A stretch of 64,000 nt of DNA from Prevotella sp. (GTDB lineage: Bacteria; Bacteroidota; Bacteroidia; Bacteroidales; Bacteroidaceae). How positions within the stretch are numbered: position 1 is the stretch's first letter; each line of letters starts with the position of its first letter. The stretch spans positions 51,493 through 115,492 of the forward strand of contig JAFPZD010000072.1 of NCBI GenBank assembly GCA_017417465.1. Reading direction: 5' to 3'. The translations under genes and the position numbers were made by a program. Of the stretch, positions 16,394-25,866 are shown one piece after another. The notes under the pieces were generated by a model, which worked only from the letters and a program-made list of their open reading frames with translations, was not told where the DNA came from and did not search any database.

Positions 16394-19300
16394 TTAGAAG
16401 TTAACTTGCAGTGCCACGGAGTAGGTCTTCTGGATGGGGTACTTGAAGCCGTTCTCTCCCAACTCCACATCCCATAGCTTGAAGCTGGTGAAGCAGAAGG
16501 GATTGTTGGTCAAGAGCGAAATCTTGATGTTCTTCATCTTCCACTTATTGATGAGCTTTCGTGGCAGGTTGTAGGCAATGCCGAGCTGCGTGCAACGCAG
16601 GAAGCGGCACTCGTTCATGAAGTAGGTGCTCTTGCGAATTTCGGCATTATCCTCGTTGTACCAATCCTCGTAGGGATTGTGGTAGCTGATGCTATAAGGT
16701 GTCAGGCGTGGCCAGAAGGGGTGATCCTCCTGATTATCCTCAGACCAGTGGCTATCGGCAATGGCCTGCAACATGGCGTGGTCTTTATAGAACGGTGTCA
16801 CCTTCATGGGGTCGATAAAGAAAGTGCGCTTGCCCGAGCCTTGGAAGCTGCAGGAGAACTCGAGGTTCTTCCAGTTGACGAAGGCGGAGAAACCGTAGAT
16901 GAGTCGGGGCGTCTCAGGGTAGCCGATGAACGTGGCATCGTTCACGTCGATGAGTCCGTCACCATTCAGGTCACGATACTTGATGTCGCCGGGCTGCACG
17001 TCACCATCCTGATGGGGCGAGTTGTCAATCTCAGCTTGGTCCTTAAACAGACCCTCGGCAATGTAACCCATGGCCTGACTGATTTCTTTGCCAACCTTGC
17101 GCTGCCACTCGGGCTTGCCAGTGGCTTCCTCAATCTCCTTGTAGGTAACCTTATTATATGTAAGAGTTCCATTAAGGATAAACCAAAGGTCTTCGCTAAA
17201 CTGGTGCTGGATCTTTGCCGAAAGGTCCACGCCGCGTGAGTAGGTCTTACCGACGTTGTCAAGCGGTGTTATCTCAATACCAAGCGAAGCGGGGATGTTA
17301 ACGCGCTGCGACAGGATATTGTGGCGGAAGCTCTTATAAATATCGGCCTGGAACTCAAGCAGTCCGCCAAACATCTTGGCTTCGAGACCGAGGTTATAGT
17401 CTTCGGCAATCTCCCAAAGGATTTCGTTATTGGGATACGCGACCACGAGGTTACGGTAGAGGGTGCCCATCATTGGAGGACGCAGGTCGGCACGAACATC
17501 GTGATTGTAAAGCTCCGGAGCTGACTCTTGATAATCCCAAAGGTTAGAGATGCTGGGCAGGTAGACATAGCGGGGCTTTAGAATTACACCGTCGTTACCC
17601 ACCTTGCCCCACGAGGCACGCATCTTCAGGAAAGGCACATAGTATTTGGAAAGATTCTTCATCCACGGCTCGCTACTAATCACCCAGCCTGCACCGACGG
17701 AGGGGAAGAAACCCATGCGGTGGCTCTTTGCAAAACGTTCCGAACCATTGTAGGCACCGCTGACTTCGGCGAAATAGCGATCTTTATAGCCGTAAGAGAA
17801 ACGGCCAGAGTAGGTGACGTTGCGCTGGGGCATGGCCTCAAGCACGTCGTTTTCCTGCGGCACGAAGTTGCGCTCGTACCACTGTGCCACACCCGTGAAA
17901 GCGGTCTGGTGGTCGTCCCATGCGGCAGTATGGTAAATGCGCCCTTCGTAGGTGACGCGGGTCTCAGCCTCATGCTTTTTATTATAAATGTCAACGGCGA
18001 GTGTGCGTCGCCCTTGGTTTTCGTTACCCGCGTATGGCTGCAATACATGCTTACCTGTTTCAAAGTCATAGTTGGCTAATGAATAGTAATAGGGTCCCGT
18101 GACAAACGGTGTCTGATAAAGGCCTGTCTGCACATGCGAGGCGATGAGTCGCAACTCTAAGCCCTTCACCAACTTCGACAGATTCTGGATATACTCACCA
18201 CGGTTGATGGTGTTGTAGCGGGTGGCATCCTTATAGCCGCGCTGAATCAAAGCGTATGGGTTGATGTTAGCTAAGGGGCCTGCAGGGGTGGTACCGAAGC
18301 GGAAGTGCGGCCAGCTGTAGGTATCATCGCCCGGATAAGTCGGTGCGAAGTCCACGGGCGATGCGTTGAAGGCGTAGGCGTAAGCCTCGGTCTGGCTCTC
18401 CACGGGACCGTGGTTCTTGTCGAGGGTGGCACTGGAGTTCAGCACGAGCTTGATACCGGCGGTGAGGTCGATGTTCAGGTTGACACGGTACTGTATCTCA
18501 TTATTAATAATGTTACAAGAGAAGTCGTTCAGTTTGTCGGTCTTGATCATACCCTCGTCGTGGTTGAAGTTCACCGAAGCGTAGTATTGTACTTTCTCGG
18601 AACCGCCTCGGATGTTCACGCCTGCATGGTGGTTGACGCTCTGATTCTTGAAGAGCACATCGTACCAGTCGTTGGCGGGATAAACCCAGTCGGGATATTT
18701 GCCGGAGGCCGTGCGCTGGATGCGCTCAACGCTGTACTTCGGCGTACTGGATGCGGTGCGCCCGAAGATGGCCTGGTTGTAGTATTTCATGTAGTTGATA
18801 GGATCTACCACGTCGATGTCGCTGGTCGGCGACGAGACGATGCACTCATAGCGGGTGGCGGTGTAGACGCTTCCCTCCTCACCTTTCTTGGTGGTGACGA
18901 GGATGACGCCGTTGGCACCACGTGCACCGTACATGGCGGTGGCCGAGGCATCCTTCATGACCGAGAAGCTTTCGATGTCCTCGGGCTGCAGGCGGGAGAG
19001 CTCGAGCTTCGAGGTCTCGACGCCGTCGAGCAGGATCAGCGGGTCGGTGTTGGCATTGGTCTGGAACGAGGTGATACCACGGATGTAGAACTTCGTGTTC
19101 ATCTCGCCTTCGGTCAGGGCACCAGGCATACCACCCGTCTGCCAACCGATGACACCTGCAATCTTACCAGCAAAGCCGGCAGTGAAGTCGCTGTTCGAGG
19201 TCTTCAGGTCCATGGGGCGCACGGTGGTGATGGCACCCACGACGCTCTCCTTCTTCTGTGTACCGAAGGCGACGACCTGCACCTCCTTCAGCTGCTGGGC

Positions 19301-19885
19301 ATCGGGACGCATGTCGGTGTTGATGGTCTTGCGGTTCTTGATGCTGACCACATTCTCCTTGTAGCCGACGAAGGTGAAGCGGAGCACGTCGTTGCCGCGC
19401 ACCTTCAGGCTGAAGCGACCATCAACGTCAGTGGTAGTACCCATCTTCGTTCCCACGATAAAAACACTGACGCCCGGCAAGGCGACGCCGTTCTCGTCGA
19501 CCACCTTGCCGGTTAGCAGATAGGCATTCGCATCGTCGTCGTAGCTGTCAATCCGTCCGTTGCCGGAGGGCTTGCTCTTTGTCACGGTGATGTAGTTGCC
19601 ATCGATTGTAAAATAGAGCTTGGTGTCGTCCAGCACCTGCTTCATCAGCTCACTGATGTCGCTGCTGCTGAAGGTTCCGCTCACACGGGTGTTCTTCACA
19701 TCGTCGGTCACGTAGATGACCTTGTAGTTAGTAGCTGTCTCGATGCGTTTGAACACCTTAGCCAATTCTTCACCTGTTGCCTTGATAGTGACTTCCCGGT
19801 CGAGCTTCTGTGCCGCTGTGGGCAACGAGAATAGCAGGCACAGGACTGTCAGGCATAGGCTGAAAGTTCGCAGATGTCTATTCAT
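16394..19885 (-). CDS. SusC/RagA family TonB-dependent outer-membrane receptor with STN domain
   Basis: This is a 1163-aa protein. Signal peptide (about 1-25), then an STN signalling domain (VTIKATGEELAKVFKRIETATNYKVIYV...YITVTKS), a carboxypeptidase-D-like barrel (LLTGKVVDENGVALPGVSV), the plug (about 213-330, with DPLILLDGVE and GARGANGVILVTTKKG) and a 22-strand barrel ending in VALQVNF. It imports glycans with SusD, powered by TonB. The STN domain is the known contact for FecR, so this receptor probably signals to the FecR/ECF pair coded at 7.8-9.6 kb. No TAnnTTTG box is obvious in the 100 bp upstream, which fits transcription by the ECF sigma factor. Confidence 0.97.
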   Translation of the reverse strand: MNRHLRTFSLCLTVLCLLFSLPTAAQKLDREVTIKATGEELAKVFKRIETATNYKVIYVTDDVKNTRVSGTFSSSDISELMKQVLDDTKLYFTIDGNYITVTKSKPSGNGRIDSYDDDANAYLLTGKVVDENGVALPGVSVFIVGTKMGTTTDVDGRFSLKVRGNDVLRFTFVGYKENVVSIKNRKTINTDMRPDAQQLKEVQVVAFGTQKKESVVGAITTVRPMDLKTSNSDFTAGFAGKIAGVIGWQTGGMPGALTEGEMNTKFYIRGITSFQTNANTDPLILLDGVETSKLELSRLQPEDIESFSVMKDASATAMYGARGANGVILVTTKKGEEGSVYTATRYECIVSSPTSDIDVVDPINYMKYYNQAIFGRTASSTPKYSVERIQRTASGKYPDWVYPANDWYDVLFKNQSVNHHAGVNIRGGSEKVQYYASVNFNHDEGMIKTDKLNDFSCNIINNEIQYRVNLNIDLTAGIKLVLNSSATLDKNHGPVESQTEAYAYAFNASPVDFAPTYPGDDTYSWPHFRFGTTPAGPLANINPYALIQRGYKDATRYNTINRGEYIQNLSKLVKGLELRLIASHVQTGLYQTPFVTGPYYYSLANYDFETGKHVLQPYAGNENQGRRTLAVDIYNKKHEAETRVTYEGRIYHTAAWDDHQTAFTGVAQWYERNFVPQENDVLEAMPQRNVTYSGRFSYGYKDRYFAEVSGAYNGSERFAKSHRMGFFPSVGAGWVISSEPWMKNLSKYYVPFLKMRASWGKVGNDGVILKPRYVYLPSISNLWDYQESAPELYNHDVRADLRPPMMGTLYRNLVVAYPNNEILWEIAEDYNLGLEAKMFGGLLEFQADIYKSFRHNILSQRVNIPASLGIEITPLDNVGKTYSRGVDLSAKIQHQFSEDLWFILNGTLTYNKVTYKEIEEATGKPEWQRKVGKEISQAMGYIAEGLFKDQAEIDNSPHQDGDVQPGDIKYRDLNGDGLIDVNDATFIGYPETPRLIYGFSAFVNWKNLEFSCSFQGSGKRTFFIDPMKVTPFYKDHAMLQAIADSHWSEDNQEDHPFWPRLTPYSISYHNPYEDWYNEDNAEIRKSTYFMNECRFLRCTQLGIAYNLPRKLINKWKMKNIKISLLTNNPFCFTSFKLWDVELGENGFKYPIQKTYSVALQVNF

Positions 19886-20253
19886 AAGCTTAATGTTTAG
19901 GGGTTATTGTATACCGTTATATCGTAAAGGCCCTGCAATCGGGCACCTGAAAGCGGCGAAAAAAAACATTGAAGGTTTAAGAGGGAGGAGTTAGGGGGAG
20001 TTGAAGGGTGGAGTTAGGGGGAGTTAAAGGGGAGTTAGGGGGAGTTAGGGGGAGTTAAAGGGACGATAGAATTATTGCAGTAAAAAGGTAATTCAAGTTC
20101 CGCATGCTATGAAGGCTATGCGCAGATAGCCCCGCTAGGGGCGTGAAAGAGGTAGCGCATGCTATGAAGGCTATGCGCAGATAGCCCCGCTAGGGGCGTG
20201 ACAGAGGTAGCCAGTCATTTCAATGGCTGGGGAAAGCCGCAGCTGAGGGAAAA

Positions 20254-20305
20254 GCGTGCCGTAGGTACGCGACAACGGTATTCTTGTCGCGTACCTACGG
20301 CACGC
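20254..20305. repeat. Perfect 22-bp-stem hairpin within a dispersed palindromic element
   Basis: The left stem at 20254-20275 (starts GCGTGCCGTAGGTACG) is the exact reverse complement of 20284-20305, with an 8-bp loop CGGTATTC. It sits inside a larger unit bounded by GGTAGCCAGTCATTTC and GAAATGGCTGGCTACC. Related copies lie at about 37917-38201 and 39270-39400. Confidence 0.9.
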
Positions 20306-20489
20306 CTGCTACACCGCCACCTGTTACCAGCCATTCTTGCGTCCCGTTGGTAGCAAGCGACAAGGTCGAGCGGAAATGGCTGGCTACCACTATCTGATGC
20401 CTGCGGCATCGGCTGCGCAGAACTTGCAGAACCTGAAAAGGTAATATACGATGGCTCGGCCATTATAGAGAAGGCCGGCGGTCTATCCC

Positions 20490-20596
20490 TGGAAGTCTGC
20501 CAGACATCTCCGAGAAGTCTGCCAGACTTCTCCGAGAAGACTGCCAGACATCTCGGAGAGGACTACAAGACTTCTCCGAGAGGACCACAAGTCCCT
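20490..20596. repeat. 22-bp tandem array, five copies
   Basis: Units contain CTGCCAGACATCTCCGAGAA and variants. The aligned position (TCT/ACT/ACC) recurs at 20496, 20518, 20540, 20562 and 20584, an exact 22-bp step. Confidence 0.88.
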
Positions 20597-20713
20597 TCAG
20601 TGCGCGAAAAAGAACGAATGAGAGAGGAGTTAGCAATCCGAGCGTGTGTGGCGGCAGTGGGATAGTTAAGTGTTTTTAACATCCGCCGCCCCCCAAAAAT
20701 GCTTTTTTTTCCG

Positions 20714-20721
20714 TACCTTTG
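20714..20721 (+). promoter_or_regulatory. -7 promoter box for parC
   Basis: TACCTTTG occurs 25 nt before the ATG at 20747. No clear -33 TTTG is present at the usual spacing. Confidence 0.6.
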
Positions 20722-20746
20722 CAAGCAGTTTGAAGAGTAACTATCA

Positions 20747-23542
20747 ATGGACGATATCAGAGACGACATTTTGGAAGAGTCGGGGATTGAGAATCCCGGA
20801 CAACAGGAAAACGAGGACAGCGCTGAGACGACGGAAGGGCACTCCGACTATAAGCCCGTGAACCGCTTCGACGCTGCCGCCGTTCACCACCTGAGTGGCA
20901 TGTACCAGAGCTGGTTCCTGGACTATGCGTCCTACGTCATCCTGGAGCGTGCCGTTCCCCACATCGAGGACGGCCTGAAGCCTGTGCAGCGTCGCATCCT
21001 GCACTCGATGAAGCGCATGGATGACGGTCGCTACAACAAGGTGGCCAACATTGTGGGGCACACCATGCAGTTCCACCCTCACGGCGACGCCAGCATCGGT
21101 GACGCCCTGGTACAGCTCGGACAGAAAGACCTGCTTGTCGACACGCAGGGCAACTGGGGTAACATCCTTACCGGCGACCGTGCCGCCGCACCGCGATACA
21201 TCGAGGCACGACTGTCGAAGTTTGCCCTCGACACGGTGTTCAACCCAAAGACGACGGAGTGGCAGCTGAGCTACGATGGCCGTAACAAGGAGCCCATCAC
21301 GCTGCCTGTGAAGTTCCCGCTGCTCCTGGCGCAGGGCGCCGAGGGCATCGCCGTCGGTCTGTCGTCGAAGATTCTTCCGCACAACTTCTGTGAGATATGC
21401 GATGCGGCCATCAGCTACCTGCACGGCGAGGAGTTCCATCTGTACCCTGACTTCCAGACGGGCGGCAGCATCGATGTCAGCAAATACAACGACGGCCAGC
21501 GCGGCGGCGTGCTGAAGGTGCGTGCCAAGATTGAGAAGCTGGACCAGAAGACACTCGTCATCCGCGAGCTGCCCTTCTCGAAGACCGTCTCGACACTCTG
21601 TGAGAGCATCACGAAAGCCATTGAGAAAGGAAAGATCAAGGCGCGCCGCGTCGACGACCTCACGTCGGCACAAGTAGAGATACTGGTGCACCTGTCACCA
21701 GGCGTCAGCAGCGACAAGACGCTCGACGCCCTCTACGCCTTTACGGACTGCGAAATCAATATCTCGCCCAACTGCTGTGTCATCAAGGACGAGAAGCCCC
21801 AGTTCCTCACCGTCAGCGACGTGCTCATCCACAGTGTGGAGCGCACAAAGGCGCTGATACGCCAGGAGCTGCTCATCCGCAAGAACGAGCTGCTGGAGCA
21901 GTACCACTTCTATTCACTGGAAAAGATCTTCATCGAGGAGCGCATCTACAAGGACCGTAAGTTCGAGCAGGCCCCAACGGTGGACGCCGTCTGCGAGCAC
22001 ATCGACGACCGTCTGACGCCCTACTATCCCACGCTGGTGCGAGAGGTGACGAAGGACGACATCCTGAAGCTGCTGGAAATCAAGATGCAGCGCATCCTGA
22101 AGTTCAACAAGGACAAGGCCGACGAGCTGATGGCCCGCATCAAGGCCGAGATAGACCAGATAGACCGTGACCTGGCGAACCTCACGGAGGTGACGGCCGC
22201 CTGGTTCCAGTTCCTCAAGGACAAATATGGCAACGACCACCCGCGCCTGACTGAGATTCGCAACTTCGACACCATCGAGGCTACGAAGGTGGCTGAAGCC
22301 AACCAGAAGCTCTTCATCAACAGGCAGGAGGGCTTCATCGGCACAGGGCTGAAGAAGGACGAATTCGTCTGCAACTGCTCAGACATCGACGACATCATCA
22401 TCTTCTTCCGCGACGGTAAATATAAAGTGGTACGTGTAGCCGAGAAGCTCTTCGTCGGCAAGAACATGCTGTGGCTCGGCGTCTTCAAGAAGAACGACCA
22501 ACGCACCATCTACAACGTGGTCTACCGCGATGGGCGCAACGGGCCCTGCTACATGAAGCGCTTCAACGTCACGTCCATCACCCGTGACCGTGAGAACGAC
22601 CTGACACAGGGCACGCCGGGCTCGAAGGTGCTCTACTTCACTGCCAACCCCAACGGCGAGGCCGAGGTGATCAAGGTGACGCTCGACCCGTCGGTGGTGG
22701 CGGCCAACCCAAGGGCCAACATGTTCCTGGAGCGCTCGTTTGCCGACATCATCATCAAGGGGCGTGCATCGAAGGGCAACCTACTGACGAAGAAGCCCGT
22801 GCACCGCATCTCGCTGAAGTCGCAAGGACACTCGACGCTGGGCGGGCGCAAGGTGTGGTTCGACCCCGACGTGAACCGTCTGAACTACGATGAGCACGGA
22901 GAGCTGCTCGGCGAGTTCTTCGACGACGACCAGATTCTCGTCGTGCTGCAGAACGGTGACTTCTACCTGACCAACTTCGATGCCAACAACCACTACGAGG
23001 AGAACATCCTGCGCCTGGAGAAATACCAGCCCGACAAGGTGTGGACGGCGGCACTCTTCGATGCCGACAACCAGGGCTATCCCTACCTGAAGCGCTTCCT
23101 CATGGAGGGTGCGAAGCGTAAGCAGAACTTCATGGGCGACAACACTGCCTCGAAGCTTATCCTGCTCAGCGACCAGGTGTACCCGCTGATCCGCGTCACC
23201 TATGGCGGCGCCGACGAGTTCCGCGGCTCTGAGGACATCGATGCGGAGGAATTCATTGCCGTCAAGGGCTTCAAGGCCAAAGGAAAGCGCATCTCTACCT
23301 GGCAGATAGAGAGCATCGTGGAACTGGAGCCGGTAAGATTCCCGGAAGAGACAGAGGAGGCCCCTGAGGAAGCCCCCATTTCGTCGTCCGAGGGGGGCAC
23401 GACAGATGCTGAGCCGGCAGAGAGCATGGGTAACGCTGAGAATTCCGAAAATCCGGAGAACTCGGAAGGATCGGAGAACGCTTCCACCCCTCCACGCCGA
23501 CTTATCGACGAGAAGACCGGCCAGCTCAGCTTTGACTTTTAG
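20747..23542 (+). CDS. parC: DNA topoisomerase IV subunit A (type IIA topoisomerase A subunit)
   Basis: This 931-aa protein has the type IIA breakage-reunion domain (YASYVILERAVPHIEDGLKPVQRRILHSM; HPHGDASIGDALVQLGQ). The catalytic tyrosine is in RAAAPRYIEARL (Tyr151). With the ParE subunit it decatenates chromosomes. No GyrA box (QRRGGRG-like) is visible in the C-terminal domain, which favours ParC over GyrA. The end carries a hydrophilic low-complexity tail (about residues 870-915, NAENSENPENSEGSENA) coded by a GAA/GGAG repeat, before the conserved-looking RRLIDEKTGQLSFDF terminus. The downstream DUF3316-like gene starts 66 bp later. Confidence 0.9.
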   Translation: MDDIRDDILEESGIENPGQQENEDSAETTEGHSDYKPVNRFDAAAVHHLSGMYQSWFLDYASYVILERAVPHIEDGLKPVQRRILHSMKRMDDGRYNKVANIVGHTMQFHPHGDASIGDALVQLGQKDLLVDTQGNWGNILTGDRAAAPRYIEARLSKFALDTVFNPKTTEWQLSYDGRNKEPITLPVKFPLLLAQGAEGIAVGLSSKILPHNFCEICDAAISYLHGEEFHLYPDFQTGGSIDVSKYNDGQRGGVLKVRAKIEKLDQKTLVIRELPFSKTVSTLCESITKAIEKGKIKARRVDDLTSAQVEILVHLSPGVSSDKTLDALYAFTDCEINISPNCCVIKDEKPQFLTVSDVLIHSVERTKALIRQELLIRKNELLEQYHFYSLEKIFIEERIYKDRKFEQAPTVDAVCEHIDDRLTPYYPTLVREVTKDDILKLLEIKMQRILKFNKDKADELMARIKAEIDQIDRDLANLTEVTAAWFQFLKDKYGNDHPRLTEIRNFDTIEATKVAEANQKLFINRQEGFIGTGLKKDEFVCNCSDIDDIIIFFRDGKYKVVRVAEKLFVGKNMLWLGVFKKNDQRTIYNVVYRDGRNGPCYMKRFNVTSITRDRENDLTQGTPGSKVLYFTANPNGEAEVIKVTLDPSVVAANPRANMFLERSFADIIIKGRASKGNLLTKKPVHRISLKSQGHSTLGGRKVWFDPDVNRLNYDEHGELLGEFFDDDQILVVLQNGDFYLTNFDANNHYEENILRLEKYQPDKVWTAALFDADNQGYPYLKRFLMEGAKRKQNFMGDNTASKLILLSDQVYPLIRVTYGGADEFRGSEDIDAEEFIAVKGFKAKGKRISTWQIESIVELEPVRFPEETEEAPEEAPISSSEGGTTDAEPAESMGNAENSENPENSEGSENASTPPRRLIDEKTGQLSFDF

Positions 23543-23608
23543 TAACCATTAAAAGATTAGTTGGTGCCATGTTTATGTATCACTTGGTGGGCTAACACGC
23601 AACAAACA

Positions 23609-24439
23609 ATGAGCACATCACCACATCACATCATAAGAAGAGCGGCGGCACTGCTACTGTGTTCGCTAAGCATCAGCAGCGCCGTGGCCCAGACATCCTA
23701 TCAGGTGGGCGCAGGGACGACCGGCATTCTGGACACCTACCTCTCGCAAGAGAAGTTCAGCGGCACTGGCGTGTCGTTCCTCTCAACACGCATGCGCCGA
23801 CAAGTGCGCAAAGATGTCGGACAGGATGACGAAGAGGGGCGCATCGCCATCGTGCCAACCAACTGGTCGACGCTCGTGCAGAACGAGCTACACCTCACCC
23901 TAGCTGAGGACAGGGCGGGCAACGAGTCGGTGATGGAAGGACGGTACGACTGCTACGTAGGGCGCTACTACGGATGGGAGTTGTGGAACGGCAGGCTGCG
24001 GCTGCAAGCCGGCGGAATGGTGAATGGCGGAGTGGGATTCATCTACAACACCCGCAACTCAAACAACCCCGCACAGGCTCGCATCGGTCTGCAGCTGATG
24101 CCTTCGGGCATCGCCACCTACGACTTCCGGCTCTTCCGCCGCCAGATGACGGTTCGCTATCAGCTCGACCTGCCGTTGGCTGGCGTCGTGTTCAGTCCCA
24201 ACTATGGGCAGTCGTACTACGAGATGTTCTCGCTGGGTAATTACGACCATAACGTGGTGCCCACCACCTTTGTGTCGGCACCTACCTTCAGGCAACAGTT
24301 CTCAATCAGCTACCCGCTGTGGCGTCAAGTCTCTGTCTCACTAGGCTACTTGGGCAACTACCAGCAGCTGCGCGTCAACAACCTCAAGCAACACGTCTTC
24401 TACAACGCGTTTATGGTGGGCGTAACACTGAAGAACTAA
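23609..24439 (+). CDS. Exported outer-membrane-like protein, DUF3316 type
   Basis: This is a 276-aa protein from the ATG at 23609 ([18 protein letters not shown]). That start puts a normal signal peptide ending near SSAVAQ at the N-terminus; the longer form adds 16 unlikely residues. The rest is beta-strand rich, with aromatic alternation ([58 protein letters not shown]), as in DUF3316 proteins. An outer-membrane beta-barrel is likely; the role is unknown. It probably follows parC in one transcript. A CCCTCCCC-type repeat spacer follows. Confidence 0.8.
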   Translation: MSTSPHHIIRRAAALLLCSLSISSAVAQTSYQVGAGTTGILDTYLSQEKFSGTGVSFLSTRMRRQVRKDVGQDDEEGRIAIVPTNWSTLVQNELHLTLAEDRAGNESVMEGRYDCYVGRYYGWELWNGRLRLQAGGMVNGGVGFIYNTRNSNNPAQARIGLQLMPSGIATYDFRLFRRQMTVRYQLDLPLAGVVFSPNYGQSYYEMFSLGNYDHNVVPTTFVSAPTFRQQFSISYPLWRQVSVSLGYLGNYQQLRVNNLKQHVFYNAFMVGVTLKN

Positions 24440-24545
24440 ACCCACTCAAACCCCACCCCCAACCCCTCCCCAACAACCCACCACCTCAAACCCACCACCT
24501 CAAACCCACCCCCTACCCCTCCCCAAGGGAGGGGAGTTTAAATAG
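24440..24545. repeat. CCCACCCC/CCCTCCCC repeat spacer
   Basis: Runs of AACCCACC and CCCCTCCCCAAGGGAGGGG fill the gap between the DUF3316-like and S41 peptidase genes. The same family recurs inside the S41 signal peptide (24605-24712), at 39210-39245, 39448-39530, 39608-39712 and in 63130-63355. Confidence 0.8.
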
Positions 24546-24556
24546 ATAAGCACGAT

Positions 24557-25678
24557 ATGGAAAAAAAGACCTTACGGCAACGTGTAATCAAATGGTTTCT
24601 CTGCCTCAATACTATCTTAACTCCCCTCCCTTGGGGAGGGGTTGGGGGTGGGTTCTCCCTCAGTACCATCTTAACTCCCCTCCTCTGGGGAGGGGTTGGG
24701 GGTTGTGGACTGCTGCTCACTGCCTGCGTCGACGAGGATACATACGAGGACACGCCGAAGGGGAACTTCGAGGCACTCTGGCGCATCATCGACGAGCACT
24801 ACTGCTTCCTCGACTACAAACAGCACACATACGGCCTCGACTGGCAGGAGGTATATAATAAATATAAGGTACGCGTAGAAGAGAGGATGTCGTCGCAACA
24901 GCTCTTCGAGGTGCTCTGCAACATGCTGGCAGAGCTACGCGACGGGCACGTCAACCTCTCGGCCTCGCACGACTACGGCCGCTACTGGTCGTGGTTCGAG
25001 GACTACCCCACCAACTTCAGCGACACGCTCTACCGCCGCTACATGGGCACCGACTACCGCCTGGCTGCCGGCATGGAATATCGCGTCCTCGACGACAACA
25101 TCGGCTACATACGCTATGAGAGCTTCAAAAGCGCCGTTGGCGAGGGAAACCTCGACGAAGCGCTGATGCACATGGCGTTGTGCAGGGGGCTCATCATCGA
25201 CATCCGCAGCAATGGCGGAGGCGACATCACGAATGCTGAGAAGCTGGCCGCCCGCTTCACCAACGAGAAAGTGCTGGTGGGCTACGTGCAGCACAAGACG
25301 GGGCCTGGCCATAACGACTTCTCGACCATGGAGCCGCGCTACCTGGAGCCATCGGCCAACATGCGGTGGCAGAAGCCTGTGGTGCTGCTCGTCAATCGCG
25401 GCGTCTTCAGCGCCGCCAACGAGTTCACAATGTACATGAAAGCACTGCCGCAGGTGAAAATCGTGGGCGACCATACGGGTGGCGGCTCAGGCATGCCCTT
25501 CAGCAGCTCGCTGCCCAACGGATGGGTTGTCCGTTTCTCAGCCATTCCCATGTACGACGCCCAGCGGCAGTCGTGCGAGTTCGGCATCGATCCACACTAC
25601 AACGTGTCACTCACCCAGGAGGACTTCCTCCGCGGCAGAGACACGATCATTGAGTTCGCCCGCCAGTTGCTACAGTAA
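24557..25678 (+). CDS. S41 family (C-terminal processing) peptidase, lipoprotein with repeat-coded signal peptide
   Basis: This is a 373-aa protein. The mature part begins after a lipobox LLTAC (Cys57) followed by VDEDTYEDTP, an acidic surface-export-like stretch. The S41 domain follows (LFEVLCNMLAELRDGHVNLSA; NIGYIRYESF; GLIIDIRSNGGGD; VVLLVNRGVFSAANEFTMYMK, with the probable catalytic Ser in FSAAN; VVGDHTGGGSG-like). There is no PDZ domain between the helical region and the core. The signal peptide is about 56 aa, double the normal length, because two 54-bp repeat copies (18 aa each, LNTILTPLPWGGVGGGFS and LSTILTPLLWGGVGGCGL) make up its hydrophobic part. Confidence 0.88.
   Translation: MEKKTLRQRVIKWFLCLNTILTPLPWGGVGGGFSLSTILTPLLWGGVGGCGLLLTACVDEDTYEDTPKGNFEALWRIIDEHYCFLDYKQHTYGLDWQEVYNKYKVRVEERMSSQQLFEVLCNMLAELRDGHVNLSASHDYGRYWSWFEDYPTNFSDTLYRRYMGTDYRLAAGMEYRVLDDNIGYIRYESFKSAVGEGNLDEALMHMALCRGLIIDIRSNGGGDITNAEKLAARFTNEKVLVGYVQHKTGPGHNDFSTMEPRYLEPSANMRWQKPVVLLVNRGVFSAANEFTMYMKALPQVKIVGDHTGGGSGMPFSSSLPNGWVVRFSAIPMYDAQRQSCEFGIDPHYNVSLTQEDFLRGRDTIIEFARQLLQ
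24605..24712. repeat. 54-bp direct repeat (two copies) inside the S41 signal peptide
   Basis: Copies start at 24605 and 24659 (CTCAATACTATC / CTCAGTACCATC), each containing CTTAACTCCCCTCC and GGGGAGGGGTTGGGGGT. They belong to the CCCTCCCC spacer family and keep the frame open. Confidence 0.88.
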
Positions 25679-25768
25679 CGACTTGCACAGCACGCGAATG
25701 TTTCCTCCAGAATTTTTCTAACGACCGATTCGGGTTTATCGAGATTTGGCAGAAAGACAAGACGGGAG

Positions 25769-25838
25769 AAGGGGCACTTCCCGACAGAAGAAGGGGCACT
25801 TCGCAGGTTAGGAAGTGCCCCTTCATGGGTTGGGAAGT
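25769..25838. terminator. 22-bp-spaced dyad between convergent genes, probable bidirectional terminator
   Basis: GAAGGGGCACTTC occurs twice (22 bp apart, at about 25769 and 25791). Its reverse complement GGAAGTGCCCCTTC follows at 25811, with a partial copy GGGAAGTGTC after it. Stems can form between the direct and inverted copies, at the junction of the S41 gene and lpd. No T tract is present. Confidence 0.5.
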
Positions 25839-25866
25839 GTCAGACGTAAAAATGAAAAGGATACGT

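Larger units (their letters stand above)
19886..20746. repeat. Gene-free spacer with several repeat families
   Basis: This region lies between the divergent susC-like and parC genes. It holds GGAGTTAGGG repeats (19978-20062), a 55-bp direct repeat in two copies (20102-20156, 20157-20211; GCATGCTATGAAGGCTATGC core), a palindromic element with a long hairpin (about 20205-20450), a 22-bp tandem array (20490-20596) and the parC promoter. The ORFs over the palindromic element recur with the element itself at 37917-38201 and are not taken as genes. Confidence 0.8.

Noticed and set aside
20215-20463. 82-aa minus-strand ORF (and its counterpart 37917-38117)
   Set aside because: It recurs wherever the palindromic element recurs and has no coding signature beyond that.
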